From the NCBI GenBank assembly GCA_016717595.1, contig JADKFE010000081.1, positions 1 to 10,175 of the forward strand: a stretch of DNA of 10,175 bases, in the 5' to 3' direction. This document shows positions 8,141 to 10,175 of this stretch, in pieces. The notes under the pieces were generated by a model. That model had not been told where the DNA came from. It did no database searches and worked only from the letters and a program-made list of their open reading frames with translations. The first letter of the stretch is position 1. Every line of letters begins with the position of its first letter. The stretch comes from Deltaproteobacteria bacterium (GTDB lineage: Bacteria > Myxococcota_A > UBA796 > CAJQPC01). Made by a program: the position numbers and the translations under genes.

Positions 8141-8285
8141 GACGGGTGCCTCCGGGTGAACGTCGGCGGGCCCTGCTGCCCCCGGCGCTGTGCCCCGATC
8201 CATCCAGCAGCCGTCAAGATGGCCTTTGGGGTGGTGGTCTTGCCTTGAGCTTGGCGAAGGAGCCGACTTCAGGGGAGGGGCCACG
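8141..8285. promoter_or_regulatory. Divergent intergenic region between primase and recombinase-like genes
   Basis: 145 bases separate the two start codons, which face away from each other. GGAGG-type Shine-Dalgarno sequences lie at both edges: at 8149-8153 (minus strand) for the primase, and within AGGGGAGGGGCC before the ATG at 8286. No confident -35/-10 pair or operator palindrome is visible. The divergent promoters are inferred from position only. Confidence 0.35.
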
Positions 8286-10091
8286 ATGGCGAGGGACAGG
8301 AGGACAGGCCGCTCGGCTGAGGGCCGAGGGCCAACGCCGGGCGCGGGCGTCGGGCCTGCGCGCGGGAGGTCGAGCCCCTACGGGCTCGTGCTGGAGCGGG
8401 TGCTCGTGGGTGGACGCCCCCGCACGCGGCTCGCTCTGGGTGACCGGCGCGAGGTGGCGACGCTGCGCACGCTGGCGCGCTTCGCCCTAGCCCTCAACAA
8501 CGACGCGCGGGCGGTCGCCGCGGCCCTGCGAGGCCGAGGGGTGCATCGGCGTGGGCGTCGCTGGACGGCTCAGGATGTGCGCCGGGCGCTGGCGACGACG
8601 GCCTACGCGCGGCTGGTGCCGGGGTGGCTGAGGCTGGGGGCGGCGGATGAGGTGGTGGCGGCCGATGGTGTGGTGGGCGGGGATGCGGCGACGAAGCGGC
8701 GACGGTGCGGCGTGTTCGGCCTCGGAGGCTGGGATCCGCGCGGTTGGGCTCACACAACCTTGCGGCTCAGGTGGGAACGGCGCGGCGACGATGAGCGACA
8801 GGAGTGGAGGTACGAAGGGCCGAATCGGCAGGGGGAGGCCCACACAACCTTACGCGAAGGGCGGCGACGGCGCGGCGACGAACGGCGACAGCGCGCGATG
8901 TGCGGCCTCGGAGGATGGGATCCGCGCGGCGAGGCTCACACAACCTTGCGGAAGGGGGCGACGGCGCGGCGACGATGAATGGAGGGAAGTGGGGTACGAC
9001 GGGCCGAATCGGCGGGTCGAGGCTCACACAACCTTACGGGGTGGGCGGCGACGGCGCGGCGACGAACGGCGACGGCGGGGAATGGTCGGCCTCAAAGGCC
9101 ACGATCCGCGCGGCGAGGCTCACACAACCTTACGGGGAGGCGGTGAACGGCGGAAGTGGGGTCGCGAAGGGCCTAATCGGCGGGTCGAGCCTCACACAAC
9201 CTTGCGGCCGAGGGCGGCGACGATGCGCCGGGGCGGCCTCTGGAGCGGCTCGGCGCGGGTCGCGCCACACGACCTGACAAGCTCATGCCCAACGCCGCCG
9301 TCGTGGTCCTCTCCGAGAGATCGGCGTCAAAGGCCGAGAAGCACGCGCCCGACCTCACACAACCTTACGTCGCCCCCGTCGCCCGGAGGCTGCGCTGCGG
9401 GCGCTGCGGCTGCACGATGCGCCAGCGGGTGACCAGCGCGCGAACGGGGCCGCCACGGCGGTACTACGCCTGCACCAGCGGTGACCGGGGAAGGCCCTGC
9501 GGGGCTCGCTGGTGGCGAAAGGAGGCCCTGGAGGCGGTCTTGCGCGAGGAGGGTTCCGAGCGGGCTGGAGGTGTCGGTGGCGAAGAGGCCGGGCTCAAGG
9601 GTGCGTCGCCGAGTGAGATGGAGGCCGTGCTGGGGCGGCTCGACGGGCTCGGCGACCGGCTCACCAAGGTTGAGCAGGCGCTCACGGCGCTGACCGGTGC
9701 GGGACTCACGATGGAGAGCGTGTCGGGCGCCGTCGAGCGCCTGGAGAGCTCACGCCCCAACAGACCGCAGGCCAAGAAGCGGCGGGGAGAAGACGAGGAC
9801 GACGGCCTCACGGCCTTGACCGCGCTGGTGGTCGCCGGGCTGCGGGCGCTCGTGATGCTCGTGCCTGAGCTGCCGGTCACGAGCACCGTCGCGGCGAAGA
9901 TCCTGGGGATTCAACGGGTGAAGCTCGACGGGCGCGGCGTGATCACGCGGTCCTTTGGACGGGCACAAGTGGCGAGCATCAGCGAATGGATGACCGCCGC
10001 TGAGAGCGTCTTTCCACCTCACCCCGGCGTGGGGCTGCTCTGGCTACCGAGGGGGTTGGAGCAATCGGGCGACGGGCGGCGGGGGCGCTGA
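8286..10091 (+). CDS. Serine-recombinase-like protein without catalytic domain, with internal repeat array (three frame shifts)
   Basis: Residues 31-115 match the Recombinase domain of large serine recombinases: SPYGL, a helix ending LALNNDARAVAAALRGRGV, and RRGRRWTAQDVRRALATTAYA. The usual N-terminal resolvase catalytic domain with its Ser nucleophile is absent. The ATG at 8286 follows a strong GGAGG, so the gene begins at this domain. After a repeat-filled linker comes a recombinase zinc ribbon, RLRCGRCGCTM...YYACTSGDRGRPCGARW, with Cys370, 373, 395 and 404 in corrected numbering. Next is a coiled coil (GRLDGLGDRLTKVEQALTAL), then an unrecognised C-terminal domain (ILGIQRVKLDGRGVITRSF). The two halves share a phase but stops lie between them. 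Removing one base at 8696, 8954-8958 and 9208-9209 gives one open frame of 600 codons, with LTQPY-type peptides read consistently throughout. A DNA-binding accessory factor or a degenerate recombinase are both possible. If the shifts are real, it is a broken gene. Confidence 0.6.
8673..9203 (+). repeat. Tandem array of alternating ~90-bp and ~96-bp units
   Basis: A core CTCACACAACCTT (second copy CCCACACAACCTT) recurs at 8749, 8839, 8935, 9023, 9119 and 9191. Spacings are 90, 96, 88, 96 and 72 bases. Sequences between cores alternate between two types. Type X contains GGGCCGAATCGGC-like sequence, and type Y contains GGCCTCGGAGG...GGATCCGCGCGGCGAGG. The higher-order period is therefore 184-186 bp. 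Both types share GGCGACGGCGCGGCGACGA. In the favoured frame they encode LTQP[CY]G-xGGDGAATM...GRIGG and LTQPYG-xGGDGAATNGD...IRAAR. The array starts with a core-less Y unit at about 8673. Confidence 0.85.
9265..9366 (+). repeat. Degenerate and single flanking copy of the array unit
   Basis: A further core CTCACACAACCTT at 9354-9366 directly precedes the zinc ribbon. The bases before it (TCGGCGTCAAAGGCC at 9321-9335) closely match the Y2 unit (TCGGCCTCAAAGGCC at 9086-9100). A weaker match, CCACACGACCTG, lies at 9265. This copy reads DLTQPYVAPVARRLRCG, where other large recombinases usually have PYLLSGLLRCG. It is therefore probably the native segment from which the array grew. Confidence 0.6.
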
Positions 10092-10175
10092 GAAAGGGGT
10101 TGGTAACAACTTTTGGTAGCAGCGCGTGAAAACGCAGGTTGGAGCTATGGTTGCCCTGTTGGGGCACAGCGGCAC
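10092..10175. other. 3' flank of the recombinase-like gene
   Basis: This short stretch holds GTTG-GTAA-CAAC (10099-10110 region) followed by TTTT, a very weak terminator-like signal. It also holds a small hairpin GCGT-GAAA-ACGC (10124-10135) with a GNRA-type loop. An ATG at 10147 opens a frame (MVALLGHSG) to the window edge, but its Shine-Dalgarno would be too close, so a gene cannot be claimed. Confidence 0.25.

Noticed and set aside
5900..8248. 782-codon plus-strand open frame opposite the primase gene
   Set aside because: The opposite strand carries an unmistakable P4-type primase-helicase. This frame has no recognisable motif and arises from high G+C.
8749..9203. Iterons of a replication origin bound by the nearby primase-helicase
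   Set aside because: Spacing of 72-96 bases is far wider than usual iterons, the spacers are conserved too, and a continuous coding frame explains the units. Not fully excluded.
8749..9366. CRISPR-like array from the recurring CTCACACAACCTT core
   Set aside because: The sequences between cores are homologous to one another in two alternating types, spacing varies from 72 to 163, and no cas gene is present. It is a tandem repeat, not a CRISPR.
10147..10175. Start of another gene (MVALLGHSG)
   Set aside because: Only nine full codons are visible and the GGAG is only two bases from the ATG. It cannot be judged from this window.

Overview
This is a GC-rich window (about 70% G+C by eye) with strong G/C bias at third codon positions. 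Its proteins are rich in Ala, Gly, Pro, Glu and Arg. The architectures (a death-like adaptor domain with a CHASE2-like sensor, a large disordered papain-like peptidase, Cys-rich lipoproteins) suggest a large-genome Myxococcota or related former deltaproteobacterium. That placement is an inference. No rRNA or tRNA gene is present to confirm it.

Layout. (1) 1-2175, minus strand: an ATGA-overlapping gene pair. The upstream gene encodes a single-pass membrane protein with an N-terminal helical adaptor-like domain and a C-terminal periplasmic CHASE2-like domain. The downstream gene encodes an exported beta-rich protein that runs off the left edge. (2) 2176-2424: divergent intergenic region. (3) 2425-4653, plus strand: a large protein with a disordered acidic N-terminus, a Trp-rich middle and a C39/papain-like peptidase domain, overlapped at its 3' end by a Cys-rich lipoprotein gene. 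An effector and cognate-protein pair is possible. (4) 4654-5735: gene-poor stretch with short decayed minus-strand coding fragments and several hairpins or inverted repeats. (5) 5699-8140, minus strand: P4-type phage/plasmid primase-helicase. (6) 8286-10091, plus strand and divergent from the primase: a protein with the Recombinase and zinc-ribbon domains of large serine recombinases but no N-terminal catalytic domain. Its linker is expanded into a tandem repeat array of alternating ~90 and ~96 bp units. Regions 5 and 6 together look like a replication/recombination module of an integrated mobile element.

A cross-cutting observation is that almost every long gene is broken by a single-base frameshift: 1018-1021, 3211-3215, 4612-4614, 5848-5852, 8696, 8954-8958 and 9208-9209. 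Most sit in G or C runs, and third-position G/C bias or domain continuity shows the frame resuming in another phase. I therefore annotate the frame-corrected genes. Sequencing or assembly indels are the simplest explanation. Real decay of a mobile region, or frame switching in the repeat gene, are alternatives.
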